Assembly: GCA_000238815.2 (NCBI GenBank)
Contig: AFXB01000010.1
Span: forward strand, 624,501-688,500
Length of the DNA: 64,000 nt
DNA from: SAR116 cluster alpha proteobacterium HIMB100
GTDB taxonomy: Bacteria; Pseudomonadota; Alphaproteobacteria; Puniceispirillales; Puniceispirillaceae
Reading direction: 5' to 3'
Under the pieces are notes generated by a model. The model searched no databases. It was not told where the DNA came from and saw nothing but the letters and a program-made list of their open reading frames with translations. Made by a program: the position numbers and the translations under genes. The first letter of the stretch is position 1, and each line of letters begins with the position of its first letter. This document shows positions 1 to 8,485 of the stretch, in pieces.

Positions 1-777
1 ATAGACAGGCACAAGACCGCCACCCTTTTAGGATTTGACAGACCGATGGCAAATGCAATGGATGGTGTCTCCGCACGTGACTTCGCCGTGGAATTTATGT
101 CTGCTGCTGCCATTTGTGCGACGCATCTGTCACGGCTGGCAGAGGAAATTGTGATCTGGTCAACCGACAGATTCGCCTTTATCAGCCTGTCTGATGCTTA
201 TACCACAGGTTCATCTATCATGCCGCAGAAACGAAACCCTGATGCTGCTGAATTGATCCGGGCCAAGCCAGGCCGGATTATTGGCGATCTGGTCAGCCTG
301 CTGACAGTCCTTAAAGGGCTGCCGCTGGCTTATGGCAAAGACATGCAAGAAGACAAAGAGCCTGTATTTGATGCTGAAAAATCGCTTTCAATCAGCCTGA
401 TGGCGATGACCGGCATGATAGAAGATATGACCGCCCATCCAGAGGCCATGCGGCAAGCTTTAAGCAAAGGTCATCCTGCAGCAACTGATCTGGCAGACTA
501 TCTGGTGGCTGAGCTGAATATACCGTTCCGAAATGCGCATCATATTACCGGTTCGCTGGTGGCACTGGCTGATCAGAAGGGATGCGGGCTGGAGGATTTA
601 TCGCTGGCTGAGCTGCAAACTGTTGAACCCCAATTAACAGAACAAGCCAAAGCCGTTCTGCTTATTGACAATGCAGTTGCGGCACGAACAAGCTATGGCG
701 GCACAGCCCCTGATGAGGTAAGGGCCCGTCTGGCTGAGGCAAGAGCCCGGTTTTTAACCACAACCAGCACGCCATAA
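1..777 (+). CDS. argH: Argininosuccinate lyase, C-terminal part (gene starts before the window)
   Basis: Last enzyme of arginine synthesis, splitting argininosuccinate into arginine and fumarate in the cytoplasm. The frame is open from base 1, so the 5' end is missing. The fumarase/aspartase-superfamily signature loop [12 protein letters not shown] is at about codons 71-82 of the visible part and supplies the catalytic serine; the helical C-terminal domain follows and ends normally at TAA 775-777. About 258 residues of a family usually near 460 are present. It is followed after 15 bases by the small lipoprotein gene and then lysA, the usual alphaproteobacterial order. An ATG at 46 is internal and should not be taken as the start. 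Confidence 0.97.
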   Translation: MDRHKTATLLGFDRPMANAMDGVSARDFAVEFMSAAAICATHLSRLAEEIVIWSTDRFAFISLSDAYTTGSSIMPQKRNPDAAELIRAKPGRIIGDLVSLLTVLKGLPLAYGKDMQEDKEPVFDAEKSLSISLMAMTGMIEDMTAHPEAMRQALSKGHPAATDLADYLVAELNIPFRNAHHITGSLVALADQKGCGLEDLSLAELQTVEPQLTEQAKAVLLIDNAVAARTSYGGTAPDEVRARLAEARARFLTTTSTP

Positions 778-792
778 CAGACTTAGGTGAGG

Positions 793-918
793 ATGACAGC
801 TATCATGCGTTTAACAATTTTTCTTCTTTGTGCGTTGGTTTTAACCGGCACGCTGACCGCCTGCGGCAAGCGCGGCGATCCGTTGCGCCCGTCTGAAGTG
901 ACCGAACAACAAAGCTGA
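793..918 (+). CDS. lptM: LptM/YifL-type small lipoprotein
   Basis: A 41-residue lipoprotein between argH and lysA. A short hydrophobic signal (residues 7-22) leads to the lipobox LTAC with Cys24, followed by GKRGDPLRP, the hallmark of the LptM/YifL family. In E. coli, LptM helps LptD mature at the outer membrane; the same role here is inferred from family and position. The start is uncertain: ATG 793 touches the AGGTGAGG run, while ATG 805 lies 12 bases after it and gives a more typical 37-residue precursor. The frame is confirmed by the motif and by the TGA at 916-918, 16 bases before lysA. Confidence 0.85.
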   Translation: MTAIMRLTIFLLCALVLTGTLTACGKRGDPLRPSEVTEQQS

Positions 919-934
919 CACTATCTGAAAAAAC

Positions 935-2194
935 ATGACACAGATTACAAGAGATCAACAAGGCCAGCTGGTCATTGGCGGCCACAAGGCAGCTGAACTG
1001 GCCGAGGCCTATGGCACCCCGCTCTATGTCTATTCAGGAGATGGGTTTGTTGCGCATTTTACAGCTTTTACCGCAGCGGTCTCGCCGCTTGACTGTACCG
1101 TGCATTATGCGGTGAAAGCCAATTCATCACTTGGCGTACTTGGTCTGTTGGCCCGCCAGGGCGCTGGCGCAGATATAGTGTCTGGCGGGGAAATGAAGCG
1201 TGCTCTGGCTGCCGGTATAGCTGCCGAAAAAATCGTGTTTTCAGGAGTCGGTAAAACAGATACTGAAATCAAACAAGCATTGCAGGCGGGTATTGGTCAA
1301 TTTAACGCCGAATCAGCAGCGGAGCTTAATCACATTAGCGCCATTGCTGCTGATTTGGGCGTCACTGCCCCGGTTGCATTGCGGGTGAATGTGAATGTTG
1401 ACCCGGGCAGCCATGCCAAAATTTCCACCGGCCAGCGTTCAACAAAATTCGGCATTCCTGTAGCAGAAGGAGAAGCCGCCGCCCTGTACCGGAAAGTTTG
1501 CGCTGATCCAAATCTAATCCCGCGCGGTCTTGCTGTTCACATCGGCTCACAATTGCGCCAACTGGCCCCGTTCGAGCAAGCCTATCACGAGCTGTTGCAC
1601 CTGGCGGACAGCTTGCGTGCTGAGGGGCTGGATGTGCCCATATTGGATTTAGGCGGCGGTCTGGGGATTGATTACGAAACCGGCACCAAGCCTGATTTTA
1701 CCGCCTATGGTCAGATGGTCACCCGTATTTTTGGGAATCGGGCCTATAAATTGGGATTTGAACCTGGCCGGTCAATTGCAGCAGATAATGGTGTGTTTCT
1801 GACCAGAACAATATTTGTCAAACAAGGTGAAAATAAGCGGTTCATCATTGTTGACGGCGCCATGAATGATTTGATCAGACCAACACTTTATGAAGCCTGG
1901 CACAGGATTGAGCCTGCCGGGCCTGTCCAGCCGGCAACAGGTATTGCAGATATTGTTGGCCCAGTCTGTGAGACAGGCGATTATTTAGGCCAAGGCCGCA
2001 ATATGCCTGACGTCGCTGAAGGCGATATTCTGGCCGTGTTTTCTGCTGGTGCATATGGGGCGGTAATGATGTCAACCTACAACACCCGCCCTGAAGCAGC
2101 AGAGATAATGGTTCATGACGGCGGGGTCCATCTGTTGAGAGCGCGCCGGTCTGTTGAAGATCTTTTGGCTTGTGAAGATAACCCTTTTCAGTGA
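935..2194 (+). CDS. lysA: Diaminopimelate decarboxylase
   Basis: PLP enzyme of 419 residues that decarboxylates meso-diaminopimelate to L-lysine, the last step of lysine synthesis. The PLP lysine is K61 in HYAVKANSS; the phosphate-binding loop appears as GGGLGIDYETG, the EPGRSIAADNG motif follows, and the substrate-side cysteine motif is CETGDYLG. Full length for the family. It ends 11 bases before the convergent zinc-ribbon gene. argH, lptM and lysA read in one direction with short gaps and are probably co-transcribed. dapF, acting earlier in the pathway, is in the same window at 58.6-59.4 kb. Confidence 0.97.
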   Translation: MTQITRDQQGQLVIGGHKAAELAEAYGTPLYVYSGDGFVAHFTAFTAAVSPLDCTVHYAVKANSSLGVLGLLARQGAGADIVSGGEMKRALAAGIAAEKIVFSGVGKTDTEIKQALQAGIGQFNAESAAELNHISAIAADLGVTAPVALRVNVNVDPGSHAKISTGQRSTKFGIPVAEGEAAALYRKVCADPNLIPRGLAVHIGSQLRQLAPFEQAYHELLHLADSLRAEGLDVPILDLGGGLGIDYETGTKPDFTAYGQMVTRIFGNRAYKLGFEPGRSIAADNGVFLTRTIFVKQGENKRFIIVDGAMNDLIRPTLYEAWHRIEPAGPVQPATGIADIVGPVCETGDYLGQGRNMPDVAEGDILAVFSAGAYGAVMMSTYNTRPEAAEIMVHDGGVHLLRARRSVEDLLACEDNPFQ

Positions 2195-2205
2195 GCCTGG
2201 ACTGA

Positions 2206-2808
2206 TCAGAACAGGCGGGGCGGCAATCGTTCAGCAACAGGCTCAACAATAACTTGGGCCTGTGCAGCTCCGTTCACTTCAAATTGCGCAAAAAACGGCA
2301 CAGATGATCCGGTTCCGATGAAATAACCGTCTGGCGTCACTTTCTGCTGGTATAATTCTGTGCCATCTGCATCCAGAACACGCAGCTGAAGCATCGCGGC
2401 ATGTGCCCGGAAATCGCTGGTATTAAACACCGCCCCTCTGACCCTGAGAAGGGGTTCTGTGTACTGCGCTTTCAGATCGCGCACTTCTAATACAGACGGG
2501 TCAGGCATGATGGTAAGGCCAGCCAAATCAAATGAGGATATCAGGGCGGGGAAATGAGCTGTCAGCGGGCCTCGAAAGCTGAATAATCCGCCACTGACAA
2601 GCATCAGGATAGCAATGATAAGTGCTGGATACCGCAGCCCCCTGGCTGTTTCTTTCAACAATCCTGTCTGCGGTCTGTGCACAGGTCTTTTCGGCTCAGC
2701 CCGCCAGACATGTTTACAAACAGAACAGCGCACTCGCTGGCCTTGCGGGGCTATCGCCTTTGCATCTACACGGAAAATAGTCTGACAATTTTCACATGTT
2801 AACAACAT
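2206..2808 (-). CDS. MJ0042-type zinc-ribbon membrane protein (DUF3426-like)
   Basis: 200 residues. The N-terminus is a MJ0042 zinc ribbon with C5-x2-C8 and C28-x2-C31. One predicted membrane segment at about 60-78 follows, then a periplasmic domain with the features of DUF3426. Function is unknown; it would place a cytoplasmic metal-binding head on an inner-membrane anchor. In many alphaproteobacteria this gene lies divergently beside ftsE-ftsX; here the divergent neighbour is the DUF218 gene at 2929, with only about 120 bases between them. Convergent with lysA. Confidence 0.8.
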   Translation of the reverse strand: MLLTCENCQTIFRVDAKAIAPQGQRVRCSVCKHVWRAEPKRPVHRPQTGLLKETARGLRYPALIIAILMLVSGGLFSFRGPLTAHFPALISSFDLAGLTIMPDPSVLEVRDLKAQYTEPLLRVRGAVFNTSDFRAHAAMLQLRVLDADGTELYQQKVTPDGYFIGTGSSVPFFAQFEVNGAAQAQVIVEPVAERLPPRLF

Positions 2809-2928
2809 ATAACTATACTCTGCTCATCTATCTGGTAGCATAATTAGCTTAAACTGCGCACAGAGACCAGACGTTTTTGCCTTCTATTTTTGGTCAGACA
2901 AACGTGCTGAGGAAAACCGGAACACCTT

Positions 2929-3552
2929 GTGACAAAGCCTGAACAAACCAGTCAAAGCCAGCAACTTAAAGCCGGAACACAATTGACGCTTATGCTCAAA
3001 TTAGGCGTGTTTGGCCTTTTATTTGTGCTGGCCTGTCTGCAGCATTTTGCCCTGACCCTGCCTCAGGCTGAAGATAGATTACCTGACAAGACAGACGGGC
3101 TGGTTGTCCCCACAGGAGGTCAGGCCCGTATTCAGGAAGGCCTGCGTCTGCTGCATAATGGAACAGCGCATCGGATGCTGATCACCGGCGTCGGTCAAGA
3201 TGTTTCAAAACAAGTGCTGGCAACTGAGCTGAAACTAAGCCCGGACCATCTGCAGACCTTCAGCTGCTGTGTAGATATTGATAAAGCCGCCCTGGACACC
3301 AAAGGCAATGCAGAAGCTGCGCTGATCTGGGCAAAAACCCGCCAGTTCACAACTTTGCGACTGGTGACAGCAAATTATCATCTGCCGCGGGCGCATCTGG
3401 AATTCTCACGGCTGCTGCCAGATCATACTGTGACCGGATGGCCCGTAACGCCGCCTGATCTTCAGGCCCGGGACTGGTATTGGCATTGGCCGACTGTGCG
3501 GCTGCTCACCCGTGAATATGCGAAATATCTGTTTGCGTTGATCCCGCTTTAA
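2929..3552 (+). CDS. DUF218 (YdcF/SanA-like) membrane protein
   Basis: 207 residues from a GTG start at 2929. A single N-terminal membrane helix lies at about 24-43. The DUF218 fold follows: DGLVVPTGG near 57, an ITGVG strand near 84, and a conserved NAEAALIWA helix before VTANYHLPRAH. The family is poorly understood; members are linked to cell-envelope or cofactor chemistry, so no specific reaction is assigned. GGAA in the leader is 8 bases before the GTG. It is convergent with tyrC 25 bases downstream. A second, less similar DUF218 protein is at 55490. Confidence 0.78.
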   Translation: MTKPEQTSQSQQLKAGTQLTLMLKLGVFGLLFVLACLQHFALTLPQAEDRLPDKTDGLVVPTGGQARIQEGLRLLHNGTAHRMLITGVGQDVSKQVLATELKLSPDHLQTFSCCVDIDKAALDTKGNAEAALIWAKTRQFTTLRLVTANYHLPRAHLEFSRLLPDHTVTGWPVTPPDLQARDWYWHWPTVRLLTREYAKYLFALIPL

Positions 3553-3577
3553 ATCCGCCGTAAAGCACCCGCAGGGC

Positions 3578-4462
3578 TTAATCTTGGCCTGCATCAATAA
3601 TTGAGCGTCTGATATCTCGGGTCCGCGTGAACAAATCAAACAGCTTATCCCCCTCTTTCCAGCGAATAGCCCGTTGCAGATAGCTTAAATCCTCTGAAAA
3701 ACGCTGCAGCATTTCCAGAACAGCTTCATCATTATTCAGAAATACATCACGCCACATCACCGGATCTGACGCGGCTATACGGGTGAAATCGCGAAACCCT
3801 GAGGCCGAATATCTGATCACATCATTTTTTAAATCCTGTTCCAGATCAACAGCTGTCCCCACGATCGTGTAAGCGATGAGATGCGGCAGATGAGATGTGA
3901 TCGCCAGCACCCGATCATGATAATCAGCATCCATATATTCAACCATCGCACCTAAGCCAGACAAAAACGCGGTGATGCCAGCAACCTTATGTTCTGGTGA
4001 ACCGTTGGGCAGTAACAACCAGTAACGCTGCTCAAACAAACTGGCAAACCCAGCTGCCGGACCAGAAAATTCGGTACCTGCCAATGGATGTCCGGGAATA
4101 AAATAACACCCTTCAGGGACAAAGGGATCAACATCACGTATCACAGAGCGCTTGGTTGAACCGGTATCTGTCACCACAGCCCCGGGCTGAAGATGAGGCG
4201 AAATCGCCTTCATCACATCTTCCATGACACCCACAGGAACAGCCAATATGACGAGGTCCGCCTCAGCCACAACCTGTTCCAGGCTGTCACAAACATGGAC
4301 ATGCGGCAAAAGCTGGGAAGCGGTTTTGCGCACATCATCACTATTGTCATAAACAGACAGTTTTACAGGCAAGTCTTTATGTCTGACAGCATGCGCAATT
4401 GATGCCCCAATAAGGCCAATACCAATAATAGCGACATGCGAAAATGAAGCGGGGGCTGACAC
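3578..4462 (-). CDS. tyrC: Prephenate (or arogenate) dehydrogenase
   Basis: NAD(P)-dependent oxidative decarboxylation of prephenate (or arogenate) on the way to tyrosine. The protein is 294 residues from GTG 4462, chosen because AGGGA lies upstream and the Rossmann motif GIGLIG then falls at residues 14-19. Family motifs DTGSTKRSV, GHPLAGTEFSGP and ITSHLPHLIAY (substrate histidines) are intact. A longer in-frame extension to 4576 would overlap the preceding aminotransferase and is unlikely. It starts 23 bases after that gene's stop, and chorismate mutase lies further upstream, so the three genes form an aromatic amino-acid operon. Prephenate versus arogenate preference cannot be read from sequence. 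Confidence 0.92.
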   Translation of the reverse strand: MSAPASFSHVAIIGIGLIGASIAHAVRHKDLPVKLSVYDNSDDVRKTASQLLPHVHVCDSLEQVVAEADLVILAVPVGVMEDVMKAISPHLQPGAVVTDTGSTKRSVIRDVDPFVPEGCYFIPGHPLAGTEFSGPAAGFASLFEQRYWLLLPNGSPEHKVAGITAFLSGLGAMVEYMDADYHDRVLAITSHLPHLIAYTIVGTAVDLEQDLKNDVIRYSASGFRDFTRIAASDPVMWRDVFLNNDEAVLEMLQRFSEDLSYLQRAIRWKEGDKLFDLFTRTRDIRRSIIDAGQD

Positions 4463-4485
4463 CGGTTCTGTCCCTTTCTGAAGCT

Positions 4486-5595
4486 TTATGAAGCAGATGA
4501 GGATTGCATCAGCCGGATGAAGGCGTCTTTCACTACAGCCATTTCTTCGTCTGTGCCAATTGACATGCGTAAACAATCACCAAGGCCATAGGGCTCCATT
4601 GTGCGCAGCAGAATATTTTCTGACGCAAAAAAATCTGAGGCGTGTTGAGCAGATGGCCCTTTCGTCTCATCAAACCGGAATAAAATAAAATTGGTTGATG
4701 AAGGGATAACCTGAAGACCAAGCTGTTCCAGGAACGGCACCATCGCTGCTATCCATTTTTTATTATGTGCAACTGACTGTTCCTGAAAATCACGATCCTG
4801 AACAGCTGCAATCCCTGCAAGAAAAGCGGCTTGATTAACTGAAAACGGGCCGCGAATAGAGGCCAATGTTGTCAGCAAATCAGGCGAACAATATGCCCAC
4901 CCCAGCCGCAATCCGGCCAGACCATGCAGCTTTGAAAAGGTGCGTGTCATCACCACATTATCATAGGCCTCGACCATCCGCGCCGCTTCGTCAGAAAAAG
5001 ACTGGTCCAGATATTCAGCATAAGCCCAGTCCAGGACCAGCAGAATATGCGGCGGCAGATTGGCGTGAAGTCGACGCACCTCATCCATCTCAATCATGGT
5101 TCCGGTCGGATTATTCGGGTTGACCAGAAATAAAATCTTGGTCTTTGGCGTAACCGCCGCCAAAAGATTATCAACATTGGTGACCATGTCGACATCATCA
5201 GCCTGCACCACTATGCCACCTGCAATGCGTGTAGCCTGTGGGATCACCAGAAAGGCATACTGGCTCATCACCACCTCATCACCAGGCTCAAGATAAGCCA
5301 TTGTGATCAGGCTTATCAGCTCATCAGAGCCGTTTGATGACAAAATACGAGAGGCTTCAAGGCCATATCGTTCGGCAATCGCCTGGTTCAGCTGCTGATC
5401 CTGCACCTCAGGATAGCGGAACGGGCTCAGCGCCTGTGCCTGCAAAGCTTCATAAACATGAGGTGATGCCCCCAACGCCCCTTCATTGGCAGATAATCTG
5501 ATCAGACGCCCCTGCTTTGCTTTGCCAAAAGAGGGCCGATATGACAATAGCGAGCGGATTGAGGCTTTGGGTTGCGGTTTTGACGGGTTCATCAT
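4486..5595 (-). CDS. hisC: HisC-type aminotransferase (histidinol-phosphate / aromatic)
   Basis: 369-residue class I/II PLP aminotransferase. The conserved VNPNNPTGT loop is at 158-166 and the PLP-lysine is K222 in TFSKLHGLAGLRLGW. Sequence type is that of histidinol-phosphate aminotransferase. Its position between chorismate mutase and tyrC is typical of alphaproteobacteria and suggests that it also, or mainly, transaminates prephenate or aromatic keto acids; this is inference from context. Two adjacent ATGs (5593-5595 and 5590-5592) could start it. Confidence 0.9.
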   Translation of the reverse strand: MMNPSKPQPKASIRSLLSYRPSFGKAKQGRLIRLSANEGALGASPHVYEALQAQALSPFRYPEVQDQQLNQAIAERYGLEASRILSSNGSDELISLITMAYLEPGDEVVMSQYAFLVIPQATRIAGGIVVQADDVDMVTNVDNLLAAVTPKTKILFLVNPNNPTGTMIEMDEVRRLHANLPPHILLVLDWAYAEYLDQSFSDEAARMVEAYDNVVMTRTFSKLHGLAGLRLGWAYCSPDLLTTLASIRGPFSVNQAAFLAGIAAVQDRDFQEQSVAHNKKWIAAMVPFLEQLGLQVIPSSTNFILFRFDETKGPSAQHASDFFASENILLRTMEPYGLGDCLRMSIGTDEEMAVVKDAFIRLMQSSSAS

Positions 5596-5680
5596 CTGAC
5601 TGCCTGTAGGTTATGCTGTAAATATATCTGATGGCCGCAGACCGCCCGACCCTCTGAACGAGGCGAGTTTAGCCAATAGA

Positions 5681-6325
5681 TCAACAGATGCCAAGCACAG
5701 ACAGATCAGGACAAGCAGCCAGCTGTTCTGCTGTAACCAGCTCTGTCTGGGCGTTGTCTTTATGATACACAAGATACCGATCCTGTTCTGAAGCCTCTGG
5801 CCGAACAGCTGCCAGCACAAATGCCGATGGTGGTTGTGACGATTGTTTGAATAACGGCAGAGCAGCGATAATCTTCACTGGTTTATCCAGTCCAAGTCGC
5901 TGATGCAAAGCCGCCAAATCAGCCGCCTCTATGATGCCTATATCCAGATGTCGCGTTTCAATTTGCTGACATAAATCACCGGGGTCTGCAGCCATCTGTA
6001 TCGCCAGTTGTCCGGCAGCAAATAAGCGGGCTGTGAGCTCACTGCTGGCAATCGCGCCTATTGTGAATTCAGGCTTCTGACGGGCAATTGCTGCGGAAAT
6101 AATGGCCCGCCAAACCGTTTGGATGACTGAATGAAGGCGCGGGTCTGTTTGTTCACACAAACGGGTTAAAAGCTGGGTTTCACGTTCTGGGCGAAATACA
6201 GGTGAGCCATTTTGTTTTGCAGCTGCAACCTGCTCGGCCATCTGCAGCCTGTCGGACAGCAGCGCAAGAATTTGCTGGTCAATCTGGTCAATTTGCGCGC
6301 GCAAACGCGTCAGATCATCATCCAT
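5681..6325 (-). CDS. Chorismate mutase with a C-terminal extension
   Basis: Converts chorismate to prephenate. The first ~85 residues are an AroQ-class all-helical chorismate mutase (LRAQIDQIDQQILALLSDR, then MAEQVAAAK and the FRPERE segment). About 125 more residues follow that are not part of the mutase. They resemble, at the level of pattern only, the periplasmic-binding-like fold of prephenate dehydratase (LDIGIIEAADLAAL sits where that family has its acidic/Gly strand), but the dehydratase TRF motif is absent. The gene is upstream of the aminotransferase and tyrC on the same strand. 214 residues in all. Confidence 0.85.
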   Translation of the reverse strand: MDDDLTRLRAQIDQIDQQILALLSDRLQMAEQVAAAKQNGSPVFRPERETQLLTRLCEQTDPRLHSVIQTVWRAIISAAIARQKPEFTIGAIASSELTARLFAAGQLAIQMAADPGDLCQQIETRHLDIGIIEAADLAALHQRLGLDKPVKIIAALPLFKQSSQPPSAFVLAAVRPEASEQDRYLVYHKDNAQTELVTAEQLAACPDLSVLGIC

Positions 6326-6345
6326 CAGCTACCGCCTTATTCGCT

Positions 6346-7113
6346 TCACAAACCTGTCTTGTTCCTGCGCAGCGGCGTCATCGCCCCGGCAGGCTGTCTA
6401 ACCATAAACTGCCTGACTTTGCGCCGCAATGCATGACTGGGATGTGGATGCGCTGAATAGAGCCGTTTCTTTGCTGTGGCCAGCAACACGCCGCCAAACA
6501 CAGCCCATCCCAGCCGGCCAACATGATGCAGCCGTCTGCGCATGGCCAATGGCAAATGACGGCCAAAGGGGGGCATATACAGGCTGTGTTTTATGCTGAT
6601 GTGATCAAAACCAGCTTGTTCTAATGCAAGTTTTAACTGGCGGCGGCTGAAGGGGGTGCCCTGACCAAAAGGTGTTGTATCGGCCCGTGCCCACAAGCTG
6701 CGCCTGTGTGGCACAACAAGAATAACTTCCCCCTCGCCCTTCAGGCATCTGAACACCTCAGCTAAAAAAGCAGATTTATCAGATACATGCTCCAGCGCAT
6801 GACTGATCAAAATCTGATCGAACATATCTGTTGCACATGGCCAGGATAGGCTGTCGATACAGGCAGTGATCCCCCCAGAGCCGCCCATCCAGGACAAAAC
6901 ACCTGTTTCAGAGAGCATAAAGACAGGTGGGCAATCATCTGGCAGCAGCAAAGGAAACGGATAGCCAACAGCCAGACGGTCTGATGTGTCTGCATCCGGC
7001 CCGGTCACACGCGCACCGCGCAGACCCGTCAAATCAGTAACCAGAATTTCAGCAACAAGCTGACCTTCCGGGGTTCGGTAATATTTATCGGTATCTGTAA
7101 TATCCCAGCTCAT
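6346..7113 (-). CDS. Class I SAM-dependent methyltransferase-like protein
   Basis: 255 residues. The post-I/motif III region is clear: MFDQILISHALEHV followed by LAEVFRCLKGEGEVILVVP, as in class I methyltransferases. The N-terminal glycine motif that binds SAM is atypical (RLAVGYPFPLLL rather than GxGxG), as in a lineage of alphaproteobacterial proteins found beside gloB or the aromatic genes. Substrate unknown; the basic C-terminal tail could interact with nucleic acid or membrane. It lies 20 bases upstream of chorismate mutase on the same strand and may be co-transcribed. Confidence 0.75.
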   Translation of the reverse strand: MSWDITDTDKYYRTPEGQLVAEILVTDLTGLRGARVTGPDADTSDRLAVGYPFPLLLPDDCPPVFMLSETGVLSWMGGSGGITACIDSLSWPCATDMFDQILISHALEHVSDKSAFLAEVFRCLKGEGEVILVVPHRRSLWARADTTPFGQGTPFSRRQLKLALEQAGFDHISIKHSLYMPPFGRHLPLAMRRRLHHVGRLGWAVFGGVLLATAKKRLYSAHPHPSHALRRKVRQFMVRQPAGAMTPLRRNKTGL

Positions 7114-7233
7114 GGTGCGGTGCCTGTTTTCAAAGCGGCTTCAGCCCTTATCAAGACAGTATAACAGGCTGGTGCACAGCCGGAAATGATCAGCTGATCA
7201 AAAAACGGCTCCGGCTGCTGATCTTAAATCAGC

Positions 7234-7602
7234 TCAGCCTGGCAAATCAGATAATTGATAGGCTGCCTCAGCCACATCTTTATAGACATCTGGCTTGGCG
7301 GTGCGCACCCGCGCACCAGTAACAGTTTTCATTGCTCTGACCGCATCGAATACCGTTCTGGCCAAGGTCTCCTGCAAATCAAAATGACGGGATTCAGCTA
7401 TATCCACAACTGTCTGGCGGATTTCATCATAATTTAACGCATCGTCAATATGATCAGCCTCTGGTTCCTGATCTGTTGCCAGCAGGACTTCGACATCGAC
7501 AAGCACCCGTTGTGGGGCGGCCCGTTCAAAATCATGAATACCTATCGAACAGGTGGTCTCTATTCCTGTCAGCAAAAACCGCCTTGTCAGTGCCTCAGCC
7601 AT
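7234..7602 (-). CDS. folB: Dihydroneopterin aldolase
   Basis: 122 residues, full length for FolB, which makes 6-hydroxymethyl-dihydropterin and glycolaldehyde in folate synthesis. Features: GIETTCSIGIHDFERAAPQ near residue 13, the conserved NYDEI (pterin pocket) near 58, and the C-terminal KPDVYKDVAEAA region holding the active-site lysine. It is 30 bases downstream of a pteridine-reductase-like gene on the same strand, so the pair forms a pterin operon. Confidence 0.93.
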   Translation of the reverse strand: MAEALTRRFLLTGIETTCSIGIHDFERAAPQRVLVDVEVLLATDQEPEADHIDDALNYDEIRQTVVDIAESRHFDLQETLARTVFDAVRAMKTVTGARVRTAKPDVYKDVAEAAYQLSDLPG

Positions 7603-7632
7603 TATCCTGCTCCTTCAACAAAACAAGCCTCA

Positions 7633-8385
7633 TCATAAAAACGCAACATCACGTGCAGGCGGCTGCAGATGAGCGCCGCCATCAAGGATGATGACTTCTC
7701 CCGTGATAGAGGCTGTGTCAAGCAGCAACTGCATTGCAGCGACAATTTCTTTTATTTGTGCGCCTTGTCCAAGAAGATTACATTTATGTGAACGGCGAAA
7801 TTCGGCGTCCGTCTGGCCACCAGAAGGCAGCACTATCCCCGGCGCGATCCCATTCACGCGCACGCGTGGCGCATAGGCCTGGGCCGCAATCTGCGTCAAG
7901 GTATGGCAAGCCGCCTTTGACAGCGTGTAGCTGAAATAATCTGGGTTAATGCCAAACAATTTGGCATCCAGCATATTAATGACCGCCCCCTGACGATCCG
8001 GAGGCATCTGGTCAAACAAAGCACGTGTCAACAAAGCTGGTGCTGTGAGGTTGACCGCCATATGCTTATCGATTTGATCAGCAGAAACAGTGCCTGAATC
8101 ATCATAAGAAAACAATGAGGCATTATTGATGATCGCGTCCAAAGGCCCTGTTTTGGTCGCGTGATCCATTAAAGAGGACAAATCTGCAGATTTTGCCAAA
8201 TCAGCCTGAACCAGCTCAACAGACCCGCCTGCCGCAATCAGTTCACGAGACAAATTTTCAGCATCTTCCGCAGCCTGATTATAATGCAGAACCACCTGCC
8301 AACCAGACGCAACCAGAGCACTTGATAGCGCCGCCCCAATCCGTTTTGCGCCACCTGTTACCAGAATTTTTCCCGGCCTTGTCAT
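7633..8385 (-). CDS. folM: Pteridine reductase-like SDR (FolM/PTR1 type)
   Basis: 250-residue short-chain dehydrogenase. The NADP loop is VTGGAKRIGAAL at 9-20 and NNAS is at 87-90. The catalytic set is D140, Y153 and K157, with Asp in place of the usual SDR Ser. The spacings D-13-Y-4-K equal those of trypanosomatid pteridine reductase PTR1. This, and the adjacency to folB, support reduction of dihydropterin or dihydrofolate, as for FolM dihydromonapterin reductase. Whether it replaces FolA here cannot be told from the window. Confidence 0.85.
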   Translation of the reverse strand: MTRPGKILVTGGAKRIGAALSSALVASGWQVVLHYNQAAEDAENLSRELIAAGGSVELVQADLAKSADLSSLMDHATKTGPLDAIINNASLFSYDDSGTVSADQIDKHMAVNLTAPALLTRALFDQMPPDRQGAVINMLDAKLFGINPDYFSYTLSKAACHTLTQIAAQAYAPRVRVNGIAPGIVLPSGGQTDAEFRRSHKCNLLGQGAQIKEIVAAMQLLLDTASITGEVIILDGGAHLQPPARDVAFL

Positions 8386-8485
8386 CTCCAGCTCCTGTTT
8401 GTTCTACCTGTCTGCCAGCACAAGCTGATTGGCAGCTTAACTATTATACAGGGCAGTCAGCAGACTGGATGAAAACTGCTCAGCT

